A stretch of 64,000 nt of DNA from Cupriavidus pauculus (GCF_008693385.1 NZ_CP044067.1:868001-932000), one strand, 5' to 3'. Shown: positions 16,841 to 26,275, counted from the first letter of the stretch. Numbers and translations are program-made. Notes: generated by a model not told the origin, from the letters alone.

Positions 16841-19801
16841 TTACCACCTGTAGCGAACCCCGAGCCTGGCGCTCACCGCATTGCTGTCGCCGAAGTCCTG
16901 CAGGCTCGTGCGCGCGACGAGTTCGCCGTAGACCGTGTAGCGGTCGTCGTCCCAGTTCATCGATGCGCCGATGCCCAGGCCCGCCCACAATGCCTGCTCC
17001 TTGCTGACCACGCTCAGGTTCGCGACATGCGCGGACGTGCCGTTCAGGAAGTCGTAGTACAGGTTCGTGATGCCGTACACATGCGAACGCCGGGTCTTGC
17101 CATTGCCGCCCGTCCATGTGGTCTCGTGGTCGAGCGACACGCCGAGGCGCGACACGAGGCTGTTGCCGTTGTCGCGCGACACCGTGGCGCCGTACTGATC
17201 CGTGAACGCGTCGAAGCGTACCTGCGACCAGGCCAGCTGCGCCTGCGGCGTGACGGACCAGCTGCCGCCGAGCGGCAGCCGATGGCCGGCCTCGAGGCTG
17301 GCGGCCACGCCGTTGCCACGATTGTTGTTGGCCAGCCTGGTGCCAAGCGTCGACGACCGCAGGTCGGTGTCGTACCAGCTCACCGTCGCGCGGGCATCCA
17401 TATACGAACCATTGGTGCCATACCACGTGGCATTGGCGCCGAAGCCATAGCCGGTGGCATCGATCGCGCCCTGCCCGAACATCGACGACACGTTGGCGTT
17501 GGCTACGCCATAGTGGAACGTCGGCCCCACCACCAGCGTGCCGGCGGCCCCGGCGGCATCCCCCAAATACACCGGCGCATCGACGCCGGCCTCGAACTTC
17601 CACATACGCGTGTTGTAGCTCGCGCTCGTGGTGCTCGTGGACGGATCGACGTGCACGTTCGAACCTTCCGCGCGCGCCCAGACGCCACGGCCGATCAGCG
17701 GCTTGCCGGCCTCCTGCTCCGCGGGCACCGCGGCATTCGGCGACCACGAGCGGTTGCCCACGCGCTGCTGCAGCGTGCCGGGTTCGTTAAAGCGTTGCAG
17801 GACGCTTGCATAGGCCTCGTACACGGGGACGGTCGGCGCGAGCAGCGGCGCGGCTGCGGCCGCGGCGGCCGCCATCTCCGAGCTGGCCGCGGGCGTATCG
17901 ACGATCGACGAGCGCAGGTACCAGCCGCCATCGGTCGAGGTGGACACGCCATGCTTCACGAGCCGATAGGCATACGGACCCGCGACCACGGCCTGCTGGC
18001 CCTGGAACGTGTAGTCGCCCGCCAGCGCGAACGTGCCGTTCGACGCGCCCTGCACGTCGATGATCTTGATGCCTTCGACGGTCGGCGCGCCCGCCCCGCC
18101 GACATTGGTCACGCGCACGGTGCTGCTGCCCGACGTATCGCCCTTCACGACCAGCCGGCCCGTCGCCGAGCTGTCGTTGCCGAGCACCGTGTTGACGCGC
18201 ACCGTCCCGCCGTTGCCGACATAGTTGCCGGCAACGGTCAGGACACCCGAGCCGTTGCCCGGCGCGACGGTGCCGGCGTTCGTGAGCGTACCCGCGATCG
18301 TGCCCGTGCCGGACACCATGCCCGCGTTGGCGACATTGCCGGTGATCGTGCCGGCGCCGGCCAGCGTGCCGGCGGCGGCGACCGTCACCGCGCTGGCGAT
18401 CGAACCGTCGATGGCCAGCGTGCCGAGGTTGACCGCAGTCGGGCCCGTGTACGTGCTGGCGCCGGTCAGCACGGTCGTGCCCGTGCCGTTCTGCGCAAGG
18501 CCGCCCGCGCCCGACACGATGCCGGCGTAGGTGTAGCGGTCCGAGCGATTGAACGCGAGCGTGGCGTCCGCGTTCACGGCAACGTTGCCGGCCAGGCTGC
18601 CGCTCGTGCCGCCGTTGCCGATCTGCAGCGTGCCCTGCTCCACGGTCCACGGCGCGGTCACGGTGCCCGTGCCGGTCAGCGCCCATGTGCTCGCGCCGGT
18701 TTTCACGAACGTGTCGAAGTAGCGGTACTGCGCGGTATCGCCGATGGCCGAGACGTCGAACACGCCATTGGCCGCGCCGCCCAGGCGGAACGCATCGTTC
18801 ACGCCGATCTGGCTGGCCACGACGTTGCCGACGATGTGGGAGCCGGCTTGCAGTTCGAGCGTGGCGCGGCCGCTGGCCGTGCCACTGAACTGGATCGCAT
18901 TGACCGCACCCTCGCCGGCGCGGATCGTCCCGGCATTCACGATGCCAAGCGCGACGTTCGAGGCGGACGGCACGAATATCGCCGCCGCGCCTCGGCCGCC
19001 CTCCACGAGTCCTGTGTTCCCGACGGTAAAGGTGCCGCTATTCGCGAAACGCACACCATTCCCGCCGCCCGAACCGCCGCTCGTGTCGTCGCCGCCACGA
19101 ATCGTGCCCGCGTTCGCGAGCGAGCCCGCGACCAGCGCGTTGGAGAACGCGACGCCGTTGCCCGCGGTGCCGCCATTGCCATCGCCGCCGACGATCGTGC
19201 CCGATGCGGCATTGACGACGCTCCCACCGCTGGCGACGGTGATACCCGTGCCCGCGGTACCGGCAGTGGCGCCTCCGCCTTTGACGGCGCCGTTGTTGGT
19301 GAGCGTGATGGAACCGGCCATGGTAATGCCGGCACCGGCAGCGCCGCCGCTGGTGGTCTGGGTACCGCCCGTTACCGAGCCGTTACTGACGATCGTGCCG
19401 TTCGCCAGCGTGAGGCCGACGCCTGGGGCGGCGCCTGTCACTCCCACGTATGTCCCATAGAACGTCCTGGGCCCGCCGGCCCCCGTGAACCCGGCGGTCG
19501 AGCCATTTCGGGTCAGCACAAAGCCTTGCGTATCGAAGATGATCGGCTTGGTTGGCGACGGAAACGTCGATGACGCGGCACTGGTAATGGTGAAGCTTGC
19601 GGCTAGCCGAATGGTAGCCGTTGCATCGCCGTCGATATTGGCACTCGCGAGTGCCGCGCGCAGCTCGGCATCGCTGCTGACAAGGTACTCGGCCGCCGAC
19701 GCACCGAGCGGAAACCACAGCGCCACCGCCACCGTAATGGAGGACGCTTTCGGCGCGCGCACGCTGGCACGCCGCATTCCACGACAAAAATTGGACTTCA
19801 T
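16841..19801 (-). CDS. Type Va autotransporter with repeat-rich passenger
   Basis: 986-aa outer-membrane protein. It has an extended signal peptide (about 1-36, ending LGASA), a Gly/Ala/Thr-rich passenger (about 37-690) of autotransporter-associated beta-strand repeats such as [20 protein letters not shown] and [17 protein letters not shown], then an Ala-rich linker and a C-terminal translocator barrel (about 725-986) ending in an aromatic residue (LGVRYRW), as BAM substrates do. Size and repeat style fit an adhesin or a surface protein without an obvious enzyme domain. It lacks a protease triad or lipase motif that I can see. It stands alone with an AT-rich, palindrome-bearing leader region upstream. 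Confidence 0.92.
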   Translation of the reverse strand: MKSNFCRGMRRASVRAPKASSITVAVALWFPLGASAAEYLVSSDAELRAALASANIDGDATATIRLAASFTITSAASSTFPSPTKPIIFDTQGFVLTRNGSTAGFTGAGGPRTFYGTYVGVTGAAPGVGLTLANGTIVSNGSVTGGTQTTSGGAAGAGITMAGSITLTNNGAVKGGGATAGTAGTGITVASGGSVVNAASGTIVGGDGNGGTAGNGVAFSNALVAGSLANAGTIRGGDDTSGGSGGGNGVRFANSGTFTVGNTGLVEGGRGAAAIFVPSASNVALGIVNAGTIRAGEGAVNAIQFSGTASGRATLELQAGSHIVGNVVASQIGVNDAFRLGGAANGVFDVSAIGDTAQYRYFDTFVKTGASTWALTGTGTVTAPWTVEQGTLQIGNGGTSGSLAGNVAVNADATLAFNRSDRYTYAGIVSGAGGLAQNGTGTTVLTGASTYTGPTAVNLGTLAIDGSIASAVTVAAAGTLAGAGTITGNVANAGMVSGTGTIAGTLTNAGTVAPGNGSGVLTVAGNYVGNGGTVRVNTVLGNDSSATGRLVVKGDTSGSSTVRVTNVGGAGAPTVEGIKIIDVQGASNGTFALAGDYTFQGQQAVVAGPYAYRLVKHGVSTSTDGGWYLRSSIVDTPAASSEMAAAAAAAAPLLAPTVPVYEAYASVLQRFNEPGTLQQRVGNRSWSPNAAVPAEQEAGKPLIGRGVWARAEGSNVHVDPSTSTTSASYNTRMWKFEAGVDAPVYLGDAAGAAGTLVVGPTFHYGVANANVSSMFGQGAIDATGYGFGANATWYGTNGSYMDARATVSWYDTDLRSSTLGTRLANNNRGNGVAASLEAGHRLPLGGSWSVTPQAQLAWSQVRFDAFTDQYGATVSRDNGNSLVSRLGVSLDHETTWTGGNGKTRRSHVYGITNLYYDFLNGTSAHVANLSVVSKEQALWAGLGIGASMNWDDDRYTVYGELVARTSLQDFGDSNAVSARLGVRYRW

Positions 19802-19806
19802 TGACT

Positions 19807-19855
19807 ACCCCGCAAATTTGAATGTATTTTTTTTAAAACAACGGTAAAGCGGGGT
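19807..19855 (-). promoter_or_regulatory. Leader stem that could cover the autotransporter Shine-Dalgarno
   Basis: In the mRNA of the autotransporter, ACCCCGC (19855-19849) can pair with GCGGGGT (19813-19807), which contains the GGGG ribosome site 6 nt before the ATG. The 35-nt loop is AT-rich with an A8 run. Pairing is exact over 7 bp. Translational gating is inferred. Confidence 0.35.
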
Positions 19856-19861
19856 GATGTT

Positions 19862-19878
19862 AGATCACAATGTGATCT
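19862..19878. promoter_or_regulatory. 17-bp palindrome AGATCACA-A-TGTGATCT
   Basis: Perfect 8+8 inverted repeat with a single central base, in the 160-bp region between the autotransporter and the small secreted protein. It looks like a dimeric-regulator operator. The half-site order is opposite to the CRP consensus, so CRP binding is not claimed. Confidence 0.45.
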
Positions 19879-19961
19879 TATGTAAGTGCTTCAAAACCGG
19901 AAATGTGTGGCTTACGCTACAAAAACGATAACGGTGTTGTCAGCGTGGTTACCTCTCATTG

Positions 19962-20312
19962 ATGACCGCTTCCAGACTCCGCATGGCCGCGCTTGTCGCG
20001 CTCACCGGCATGGCTACCCCTGCCTTTGCGGCGGGCGGTACCGCCCCCTACGCGCTGCCGTGGGACAGGCAGGGCGAAGCGCTCGAGTACCGCTCATGCG
20101 GGTGCGCGGACCGATGCTGGGTTGCGCGGGTGCGCAACGTCAGAACGAAAACCGTACTCGCAACGCTGCGGTGCGATTGCGAGCATCTGTATCTGTCGAC
20201 AAGGGCGGACGCGAAGGAGCGCCAGCTGCCGCAGGCCTGTCCGGCGCCAGCCGAGAAGCACGCGTTTATCGAGCAGACGCTGAAGACGCGCCTTCACGGG
20301 AAGGCGGACTGA
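19962..20312 (+). CDS. Small secreted cysteine-rich protein, unknown function
   Basis: 116-aa protein with a clear Sec signal peptide (MTASRLRMAALVALTGMATP, cleavage after AFA) and a mature part of about 90 residues with six Cys: SCGCADRC, then RCDC, then QACP. The Cys spacing suggests disulphides in the periplasm or outside the cell. The start is either the ATG at 19962 or the adjacent TTG at 19959; neither has a strong ribosome site. It diverges from the autotransporter and converges on argC with a shared hairpin. I do not recognise the family. Confidence 0.6.
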   Translation: MTASRLRMAALVALTGMATPAFAAGGTAPYALPWDRQGEALEYRSCGCADRCWVARVRNVRTKTVLATLRCDCEHLYLSTRADAKERQLPQACPAPAEKHAFIEQTLKTRLHGKAD

Positions 20313-20321
20313 CCGCCTTCC
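20299..20321. terminator. Bidirectional hairpin between convergent genes
   Basis: GGAAGGCGG, loop ACTGA, CCGCCTTCC: a perfect 9-bp GC-rich stem that includes the stop codon of the secreted-protein gene and lies just before the end of argC on the other strand. There is no T-tract, so termination may be partial. Confidence 0.5.
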
Positions 20322-20332
20322 GCCCCCGCGCC

Positions 20333-21262
20333 TCAAGCCTGCCGCGCGAGCATCAGGTCGAGGTTCTGCACCGCCGCGCCTGAGGCGCCCTTGCCAAGGT
20401 TGTCGAACACCGCGGCCAGTACCGCCTGGCCGTGCTTGTCGTTGGCAAACACGCTGAGCCGCAGATCGTTCGTCCCGTTCAGCACCTGCGGATCGAGCGT
20501 CGCCGCGCCCGCCTCCTGCAGCGGCGCCACGCTGACGTGCGCCGCGCCTTCGTAATGCCGCGCCAGGCAGGCGCGCAGCGTGGCGCCATCCGTGCCCGGC
20601 GCCAGCAGGCGCAGGTCGAGCGGCACGGTCAGCACGATGCCCTGGCGATATGCGCCAATCGACGGCAGGAAGATCGGCCGATGCGACAGGCCAGCCAGTT
20701 GCTGGATCTCCGGCGTGTGCTTGTGGGCAAGCCCAAGCCCATACACGTGATAGGCCGGCGCGTTGCCGGCATCGGGCCCCTCGTACTGCTCCACGCCCGC
20801 GCGGCCGCTCCCCGAGTAGCCCGACACCGCGTGGATGCTGATCGGATGATGGTCGGGGATCAGCCCCGCTTCCATCAGCGGACGCAACAGCGCGATCGCC
20901 CCGGTCGGGTAACAGCCGGGATTCGTCACGCGCTTCGCGGTGGCGATGCGCTCGGCCTGACCGCGCGTCATCTCGGGAAAGCCGTATGTCCATTCCGGAT
21001 GCGTCCGATGGGCCGAGCTCGCATCGATGACCCGCACCGCGGGATTCTCGATCATGGCAACGGACTCTCGCGCGGCCGCATCGGGCAGGCACAGGATGGC
21101 GATGTCGCAGGCGTTGATGGCCTCCGCGCGACGATACGGGTCCTTGCGCGCCTCCGCCGGCAGCGTGGATAGCGTCAGGTCGGTGCGGTCGCGCAGCCGT
21201 TCGTGGATCTGCAACCCGGTGGTGCCCTGGTCGCCGTCGATAAAGACAATGGGAGAGCGCAT
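20333..21262 (-). CDS. argC: N-acetyl-gamma-glutamyl-phosphate reductase (type 2 ArgC)
   Basis: 309-aa NADPH-dependent reductase of arginine biosynthesis, converting N-acetylglutamyl phosphate to the semialdehyde in the cytosol. The Rossmann start reads [19 protein letters not shown], and catalytic Cys 117 lies in [11 protein letters not shown] with the downstream His in [13 protein letters not shown]. The length of about 310 aa and these motifs match the short (type 2) ArgC rather than the 340-aa form. No other arg genes are close, and a divergent LysR gene shares its promoter region, which is unusual for argC in Burkholderiales and may mean dedicated control or a paralogue. Confidence 0.9.
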   Translation of the reverse strand: MRSPIVFIDGDQGTTGLQIHERLRDRTDLTLSTLPAEARKDPYRRAEAINACDIAILCLPDAAARESVAMIENPAVRVIDASSAHRTHPEWTYGFPEMTRGQAERIATAKRVTNPGCYPTGAIALLRPLMEAGLIPDHHPISIHAVSGYSGSGRAGVEQYEGPDAGNAPAYHVYGLGLAHKHTPEIQQLAGLSHRPIFLPSIGAYRQGIVLTVPLDLRLLAPGTDGATLRACLARHYEGAAHVSVAPLQEAGAATLDPQVLNGTNDLRLSVFANDKHGQAVLAAVFDNLGKGASGAAVQNLDLMLARQA

Positions 21263-21326
21263 GCGTGAAAGCTCCGGTGAAAGTGGGGGAGAAAACGAGC
21301 CCCTATGTTCCGCCTGTCGCTACAAT

Positions 21327-21367
21327 AGGAAAAGTTGAATTTCATGATCCTATCGTTCAGCTTTCCT
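21327..21367. promoter_or_regulatory. Imperfect inverted repeat between argC and its LysR gene
   Basis: AGGAAAAGTTGAA (21327-21339) pairs with TTCAGCTTTCCT (21356-21367) with one bulge. It lies in the 122-bp divergent intergenic region, where an LTTR would bind to control both genes. Assignment to the adjacent LysR is inference. Confidence 0.35.
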
Positions 21368-21384
21368 GAATCTGGAGACACGAC

Positions 21385-22269
21385 ATGCGGGAGATCAGTC
21401 TGGACCGCCTGCGCACACTGGTGGCCATTGCCGATCGCGGCTCGTTCGCCGAGGCGGCGCGCGCATTGCATCTGGCGCCGCCGACGGTCAGCCTCCACAT
21501 CACCGAACTGGAGGCCCGCATCGGCGCGCCACTGCTGTCGCGCAAGCGCGGACAGGTCAGGCCGTCGGCCATCGGCGAGGTGCTCGTGGAGCGCGCGCGC
21601 CGGCTGCTGGCCGATGCCGAGCAGACGCTCGACGATATCCAGCGGCAAGTGCAGGGGCTGGAGGGGCGCGTCCGGCTCGGGGCCTCCACAGGCGTGATCG
21701 CGCATCTGCTGCCGCAGGCGCTGGAAGTCCTGCGCAAGCACCATCCCGCCATCGATATCCAGATCGCGATCCTGACGTCGCAGGAGGCGCTGTCCCGACT
21801 GGCCGATGGCACGCTGGATGTCGGGCTGATCGCCCTGCCCCAGCCGCCCGTGGCCGGGCTCGTGATCAAGCCATGGCGACGCGACCCCGTCATGGCCTTC
21901 GTGCCCGCGCACTGGTCGTCGCCAGCCCGCGTCACGCCCGCATGGCTTGCCGGCCAGCCGCTGATCCTCAACGATGCGACGACGCGTCTCTCGCGGCTGA
22001 CGGCGGAATGGTTCGCGGCGGCCGGTCATCATCCTTCGCCGCGCATCCAGCTCAACTACAACGATGCGATCAAGAGCCTGGTGGCGGCGGGCTATGGCGC
22101 CGCGCTATTGCCGCACGAGGCCACGACGCCGTTGCCCGACAAGCGCGTGGTCATGCGGCCGCTGCGGCCGGCATTGTGGCGGCGACTCGGCGTCGCCCAT
22201 CGCGCGGGATACGTGGAACGCGCGACGCAGCATGTGCTCGATGTGTTATGGGATCTGCGTCTGGCCTAG
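21385..22269 (+). CDS. LysR-family transcriptional regulator divergent from argC
   Basis: 294-aa LTTR with the HTH RGSFAEAARALHLAPPTVSL at about residues 18-37 and a standard effector domain (VRLGASTGVIAHLLPQALEV marks its first strand). SD CTGGAGACACGAC precedes the ATG at 21385. Divergence from argC over 122 bp suggests it regulates argC and itself. Members of this subgroup respond to small carboxylates or amino acids; whether arginine is the effector cannot be read from sequence. Confidence 0.88.
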   Translation: MREISLDRLRTLVAIADRGSFAEAARALHLAPPTVSLHITELEARIGAPLLSRKRGQVRPSAIGEVLVERARRLLADAEQTLDDIQRQVQGLEGRVRLGASTGVIAHLLPQALEVLRKHHPAIDIQIAILTSQEALSRLADGTLDVGLIALPQPPVAGLVIKPWRRDPVMAFVPAHWSSPARVTPAWLAGQPLILNDATTRLSRLTAEWFAAAGHHPSPRIQLNYNDAIKSLVAAGYGAALLPHEATTPLPDKRVVMRPLRPALWRRLGVAHRAGYVERATQHVLDVLWDLRLA

Positions 22270-22286
22270 CGGTAGCGGAACAGCGT

Positions 22287-22811
22287 TTATCGGAACAAGG
22301 AGAGCATGCGCAGATGATGCAGAAGCTCGACGCTGAGCCTGCCGTTCATCCACAGATCGGCCGACACCGCCGCCGCGACGAGCCATGACGCCGCCACGAT
22401 AAACAGATCGCAGCGCCCGCTGTTCCACCAGTTCAGCGAATGCCGCCCGGCAATCCACGGCACCCCGAGCGGGTTCGGCCAGTCGGCGAGCAGATGCATG
22501 AGGCCGCCGCAGGCAAACCCGAACAACGGCGCGGCCAGCGCATGCGTGCCCAGCGCGTGATAGGCGCCGACCAGCAGCGCGATCCATCCCACGCCCCAGT
22601 GCGTGAGCGTCCGATGCGTGATCCACAGCCGCCGCGACCGCGACCACCAGGCGACCTCCATCCAGTCAGGCGCGGTACTGCCGAACAACGCCGCCACGAA
22701 CCCGGCCATATTCGCCCAGTGCCAGCCGGCCCCGCCATGCTTCGCGACGACCGCCGCATAGATGACGGCCGCCGCCCAACCGGTGGCATGGTGTGCTTTG
22801 CTCGAGGCCAT
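22287..22811 (-). CDS. YdjM-type membrane-bound metal-dependent hydrolase
   Basis: 174-aa inner-membrane protein of the LexA-binding/YdjM-like family. It begins MASSKAHHATGWAAAVIYAA and has about four hydrophobic segments. The conserved polar motifs are the N-terminal HH, APDWME, THRTLTHWGVGW and the terminal HLLADWPNPLG, with His/Asp residues that would bind metal at the membrane face. The ATG at 22811 is preferred over an upstream in-frame start at 23003, which would add charged residues with no match. It is convergent with the LysR gene (17 bp). The biochemical role of this family is not established. Confidence 0.8.
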   Translation of the reverse strand: MASSKAHHATGWAAAVIYAAVVAKHGGAGWHWANMAGFVAALFGSTAPDWMEVAWWSRSRRLWITHRTLTHWGVGWIALLVGAYHALGTHALAAPLFGFACGGLMHLLADWPNPLGVPWIAGRHSLNWWNSGRCDLFIVAASWLVAAAVSADLWMNGRLSVELLHHLRMLSLFR

Positions 22812-22883
22812 GATGGAACCGCGCTTGTCCGCTACGTCGTGGAAGGGGCGCCATGGTGGCAGATGTGGCCTGCAATTGCCATA

Positions 22884-22916
22884 GCGAAAGCGCGAAAGCG
22901 CGAATCGCGAATCGCG
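22884..22916 (+). repeat. Short tandem array GCGAAAGC x2 then GCGAATC x2
   Basis: Consecutive units GCGAAAGC, GCGAAAGC, GCGAATC, GCGAATC followed by GCGAC in the 207-bp gap between the YdjM-like gene and the LysR gene. It looks like replication slippage with one unit shift. No regulatory role is evident. Nothing else in this gap looks functional. Confidence 0.5.
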
Positions 22917-23018
22917 ACCCAGGCTTACGCGGGTTGACCTCAATCGTGGCGCTTCGCAACGTGGAGCAACCGGTATACGGATGAGGATCGCCGGCGGATG
23001 CAAACCAACGGAAAACGC

Positions 23019-23909
23019 TTATAAAAGACCGAGGTTCTCCGTCAGCCATTCGATGAACGTCTTCACCTTCGCCAGATGCGCCTCGTTCTGGCGATAGGAC
23101 AGGAAATGGGTCTCGCGCGCGATATGCGTGAATTCATCCTCCCCCACCGCGACGAGGTCGCCGCGCGCGAGTTCGCGTTCGGCAAGGCGGGTGCTCTCCA
23201 GCGCGATGCCCATGCCATCGACCGCGGCGGAGATGGCCAGCGCGCCCCGGTCGAACGACGCGCGCGGGCGCGTGGGGCAGGTCATGCCGTTGGTGCCGAA
23301 CCAGTCGGGCCAGCTCACACGGCTGAGCTGGGAGTCGATCAGCGGCAGCACCTCCAGCTGCGCACGCAGCGGCGTCTTCGGGTCAAGCAGCGTGGGCGCG
23401 CACAGCGGGACGATGCGCTCCTCGCCGAGCGCCCGCACGACGAGACCCGCGCGCGTATGCGCCGAGCCATAGGTGATGGCCACATCGACTTCGCGCGCCT
23501 GCGTGAGGTCGATCGCTTCGGCGCCCGATGACAGACGGATGGTGATGTCGCCGTGCGTCTGCATAAAGCGCGGTAATCGCGGACCGAGCCATTTGACCGC
23601 GAAACTGGGCGCGCAATAGACCGCGAGCACCTGCGACTGCGGTGCGAGCGCAACCTCGTTGCAGGCGGCTTCGATCACGTCGAACACACGCGACAGACTC
23701 TCCTGCAGCCGCTTGCCCTCGGGCGTCAGTTCCACGCGCCGCGTGCGGCGGTCGAACAGCCTCCGCCCGAAATACTCCTCGAGTTCGCGGACCTGATGAC
23801 TGATGGCGGACTGCGTGAGATGCAGCTCCTTGCCGGCGAGCGTAAAGCTCTCGAGCCGCGCGGCGGCCTCGAATGCGCGAAGCAGAACGAAGTTCGGTAC
23901 TCGTCTCAT
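23019..23909 (-). CDS. LysR-family regulator (GcvA-like)
   Basis: 296-aa LTTR starting MRRVPNFVLLRAFEAAARLE, with the GcvA/AmpR-like HTH FTLAGKELHLTQSAISHQVR (about residues 23-42) and RRTRRVELTPEGK closing the DNA-binding domain. The start at 23909 has AGGTGG 7 nt upstream; an in-frame ATG at 23936 lies within the operator-like repeats and is less likely. It is divergent from the class II aldolase/MFS operon across 138 bp with inverted TTCATG repeats, so that operon is its probable target, together with itself. Confidence 0.87.
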   Translation of the reverse strand: MRRVPNFVLLRAFEAAARLESFTLAGKELHLTQSAISHQVRELEEYFGRRLFDRRTRRVELTPEGKRLQESLSRVFDVIEAACNEVALAPQSQVLAVYCAPSFAVKWLGPRLPRFMQTHGDITIRLSSGAEAIDLTQAREVDVAITYGSAHTRAGLVVRALGEERIVPLCAPTLLDPKTPLRAQLEVLPLIDSQLSRVSWPDWFGTNGMTCPTRPRASFDRGALAISAAVDGMGIALESTRLAERELARGDLVAVGEDEFTHIARETHFLSYRQNEAHLAKVKTFIEWLTENLGLL

Positions 23910-23932
23910 CGCGGCGCCACCTATGCCCTCAT

Positions 23933-23960
23933 GCATGAATGGGGTTCATGCTTTCATGAA
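23933..23960. promoter_or_regulatory. Overlapping inverted repeats of CATGAA, candidate LTTR operator
   Basis: GCATGAA-TGGGG-TTCATGC (23933-23951) is a perfect 7+7 repeat containing TGAA-N5-TTCA, that is T-N11-A as expected for LysR proteins. The same TTCATG also pairs with CATGAA at 23955-23960. It starts 24 bp before the LysR start codon, so autorepression is plausible. Confidence 0.5.
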
Positions 23961-24047
23961 CACCCATCGTTTGTCAACGCACTGCCCGCCGCCGACCATG
24001 AGGACGTCCCAACCGTTCTCGAAAACATTCCCCACCGAGGAGTCGAT

Positions 24048-24890
24048 ATGGCAGCAGTACTCGAACGCGCCCCGCAAGTCTTCAACAGCGACGAGCGCAC
24101 GTCCATCTATCAGCCCGAACAGAAAGGCCTGATCTACCCGTCCGTGCCGAAGTTCGCCACGCCCGCCGAGGAACGGCGGCATCGCAAGGAGCGTCTGGTC
24201 GCCGCATGCCGCGCCTTTGCGATCGAGCGGCTCGACTACGGCTTCGCGGGACACCTGACCGTGCGCGACCCCGAGCATCCGGAACTCTACTGGACCAATC
24301 CGATGGCCGTCCATTTTGCACAGGTGACCGTCTCCAGTCTGATCTGCGCCGATCATGAGGGCCGCGTCGTCGAGGGCGACTACGCGATCAATCGCGCGGG
24401 GTTCGTGCTGCATGCCGCGGTGCACGAGATGCATCGGGACATCGTCGCCATGTGCCATGCGCATACGGAGTACGGCACCGCATTCGCCTCGCTCGGCAAG
24501 GCCATCGAACCGATCACCCAGGATGCCTGCGCGTTCTTCGAGGACCATGTGGTCATCGGCGAGGAAGCGGGCAAGGTGGCCGTCGAGGTGAAAGGCGGGC
24601 ACAAGGTGGCCAACGCCTTCAAGGACGTGAAAGCCGCCATCCACCAGAACCACGGCCTGCTGACCGCCAGCCGCCACAGCATCGAAGCGGCCGCGTTCTG
24701 GTTCATCGCGCTGGAACGCTGCTGCAAGCAGCAACTGATGATCGAGGCCACCGGCATCAAGCCGCACCTCGTCACGCCCGAACGCGCGCGCTACAGCCGC
24801 GAGCACGTAGGTAGCGACTACATCGGCTGGCTGCACTTCCAGCCGATCTGGGAACACCTGCGCCGCACGCAGCCCGACATGCTGGACTGA
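24048..24890 (+). CDS. Class II aldolase/adducin-family protein
   Basis: 280-aa protein of the class II aldolase (fuculose-phosphate aldolase/adducin head) fold. Zinc-binding His candidates are in MCHAHTEYG and in AIHQNHGLL, with an acidic residue upstream, matching the family's HxH...H pattern. It lacks a clear sugar-phosphate site, and many family members act as decarboxylases or epimerases on hydroxyacids. GAGGAG precedes the ATG at 24048. The next gene is an MFS carboxylate-type transporter 54 bp downstream, so the pair likely imports and cleaves or decarboxylates one compound. Confidence 0.8.
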   Translation: MAAVLERAPQVFNSDERTSIYQPEQKGLIYPSVPKFATPAEERRHRKERLVAACRAFAIERLDYGFAGHLTVRDPEHPELYWTNPMAVHFAQVTVSSLICADHEGRVVEGDYAINRAGFVLHAAVHEMHRDIVAMCHAHTEYGTAFASLGKAIEPITQDACAFFEDHVVIGEEAGKVAVEVKGGHKVANAFKDVKAAIHQNHGLLTASRHSIEAAAFWFIALERCCKQQLMIEATGIKPHLVTPERARYSREHVGSDYIGWLHFQPIWEHLRRTQPDMLD

Positions 24891-24944
24891 GCTGCCAGCA
24901 TTGCATCGCCCACACCCATAAATAAAGCCCCTAGGAGACACCCC

Positions 24945-26264
24945 ATGCAAACACCAGCGAGCGTGGTGACGCCCTTCGTCGCCACCGAATCGGAAACCTA
25001 TTCGAAGGTCATGTGGAGGCTGTTGCCATTCCTGTTTCTCTGCTACATGTGCGCGTATCTGGACCGCATCAACGTCGGGTATGCCAAGCTGCAGATGATG
25101 CAGGACCTCGGCCTCAGCGATGCGGTCTACGGCCTGGGGGCAGGCATCTTCTTCGTGGGCTACCTGCTGTTCGAGGTACCGAGCAACCTGATCCTGCTGC
25201 GCGTCGGCGCCCGCCGCTGGATCGCGCGCATCATGGTCACGTGGGGGCTGATCTCCGCGGCCATGATGTTCGTCACCACGCCCACGAGCTTCTACGTCAT
25301 GCGCTTTCTGCTCGGCGTGGCCGAAGCCGGCTTCATTCCGGCCATCCTGCTGTACCTGACCTACTGGTTTCCGGCGAGCCGGCGCAGCAAGGTCACCGCG
25401 CTGTTCCTGACCGGCATTCCGATGTCGGGCGTCGTGGGCGGCCCGCTATCCGGCTGGATCATGAGTTCAATGCACGGTTCGCACGGCTGGGCGGGATGGC
25501 AATGGCTGTTCCTGCTTGAAGGCATTCCCACCGTGCTGGTCGGCATCGTGGCCTACTTCTATCTCGACGACCGGGTCGCCGACGCCAAATGGCTCAGCGC
25601 CGACCAGCGCGCGATGATCGAGAGCAACCTCGCCGTGGAAAACAAGGGCCACGCGCTCCACTCGGTGCGCGACGGCCTGACCAATCCGCGCATCCTCCTG
25701 CTCAGCGTCATCTACTTCTTCTTCACGATGGGGCTCTATGGCGTGAGCTTCTGGCTGCCGACGATCGTCAAGGCCAGCGGCGTCTCCAACACGCTCGACA
25801 TCGGCCTGCTCTCGGCCATTCCCTACGCGGCCGCCACGCTCTCCATGATTCTGGTGGGCCAGAGTTCGGACAGCCGGGGCGAACGGCGCTGGCATCTGGC
25901 CGTACCCGGCGTGGTCGGTGCGATGGGATTGTGCGTGAGCGTGGCCTATGCGAACAACACGGCGATTGCCATGCTTGCGCTGACCATCGGCACGATGGGC
26001 ATCATGACGACGATCTCGCAGTTCTGGACGCTGCCGCCCGCCATCCTCGGGGGCGCCGCCGCGGCGGCCGGCATTGCGCTAGCCAACTCGGTGGGCAGCA
26101 TCTCGGGCGTCATCAGCCCGTACCTCATCGGCTGGGTGCAGACCTCGACGGGTACCACGGGCAATGGCGTGCTGGTGCTCGCGGCCAGCCTCGTGATTGG
26201 CGGCGCGCTGGTGTTCGCGGTGCCGGCAAGCCTCGTGAACATCGGCAAGCGCACGCGTTCATAG
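24945..26264 (+). CDS. MFS transporter, anion:cation symporter (ACS) family
   Basis: 439-aa, 12-TM inner-membrane permease. The N-terminal signature LDRINVGYAKLQMMQDLGLS, then VPSNLILLRVGARRWIARIM after TM2, and LTGIPMSGVVGGPLSGWIM are typical of the ACS/phthalate-tartrate group of MFS symporters for organic anions. TAGGAGACACCCC precedes the ATG. It is co-directional with the aldolase-family gene and ends 11 bp from the convergent GntR gene. A proton- or sodium-coupled uptake of an aromatic or hydroxy acid is expected; substrate not assignable. Confidence 0.88.
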   Translation: MQTPASVVTPFVATESETYSKVMWRLLPFLFLCYMCAYLDRINVGYAKLQMMQDLGLSDAVYGLGAGIFFVGYLLFEVPSNLILLRVGARRWIARIMVTWGLISAAMMFVTTPTSFYVMRFLLGVAEAGFIPAILLYLTYWFPASRRSKVTALFLTGIPMSGVVGGPLSGWIMSSMHGSHGWAGWQWLFLLEGIPTVLVGIVAYFYLDDRVADAKWLSADQRAMIESNLAVENKGHALHSVRDGLTNPRILLLSVIYFFFTMGLYGVSFWLPTIVKASGVSNTLDIGLLSAIPYAAATLSMILVGQSSDSRGERRWHLAVPGVVGAMGLCVSVAYANNTAIAMLALTIGTMGIMTTISQFWTLPPAILGGAAAAAGIALANSVGSISGVISPYLIGWVQTSTGTTGNGVLVLAASLVIGGALVFAVPASLVNIGKRTRS

Positions 26265-26275
26265 GCGGGCGAACA

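Noticed and set aside
16766..19573. Open frame of 935 codons on the plus strand opposite the autotransporter
   Set aside because: It lies wholly antisense to a well-supported autotransporter; its composition (Arg/Ala/Gly/His rich) is that expected from the complement of GC-rich repeat codons, and no domain is recognisable.
19862..19878. CRP site
   Set aside because: The palindrome places TCACA before TGTGA with a one-base centre, the reverse of TGTGA-N6-TCACA.
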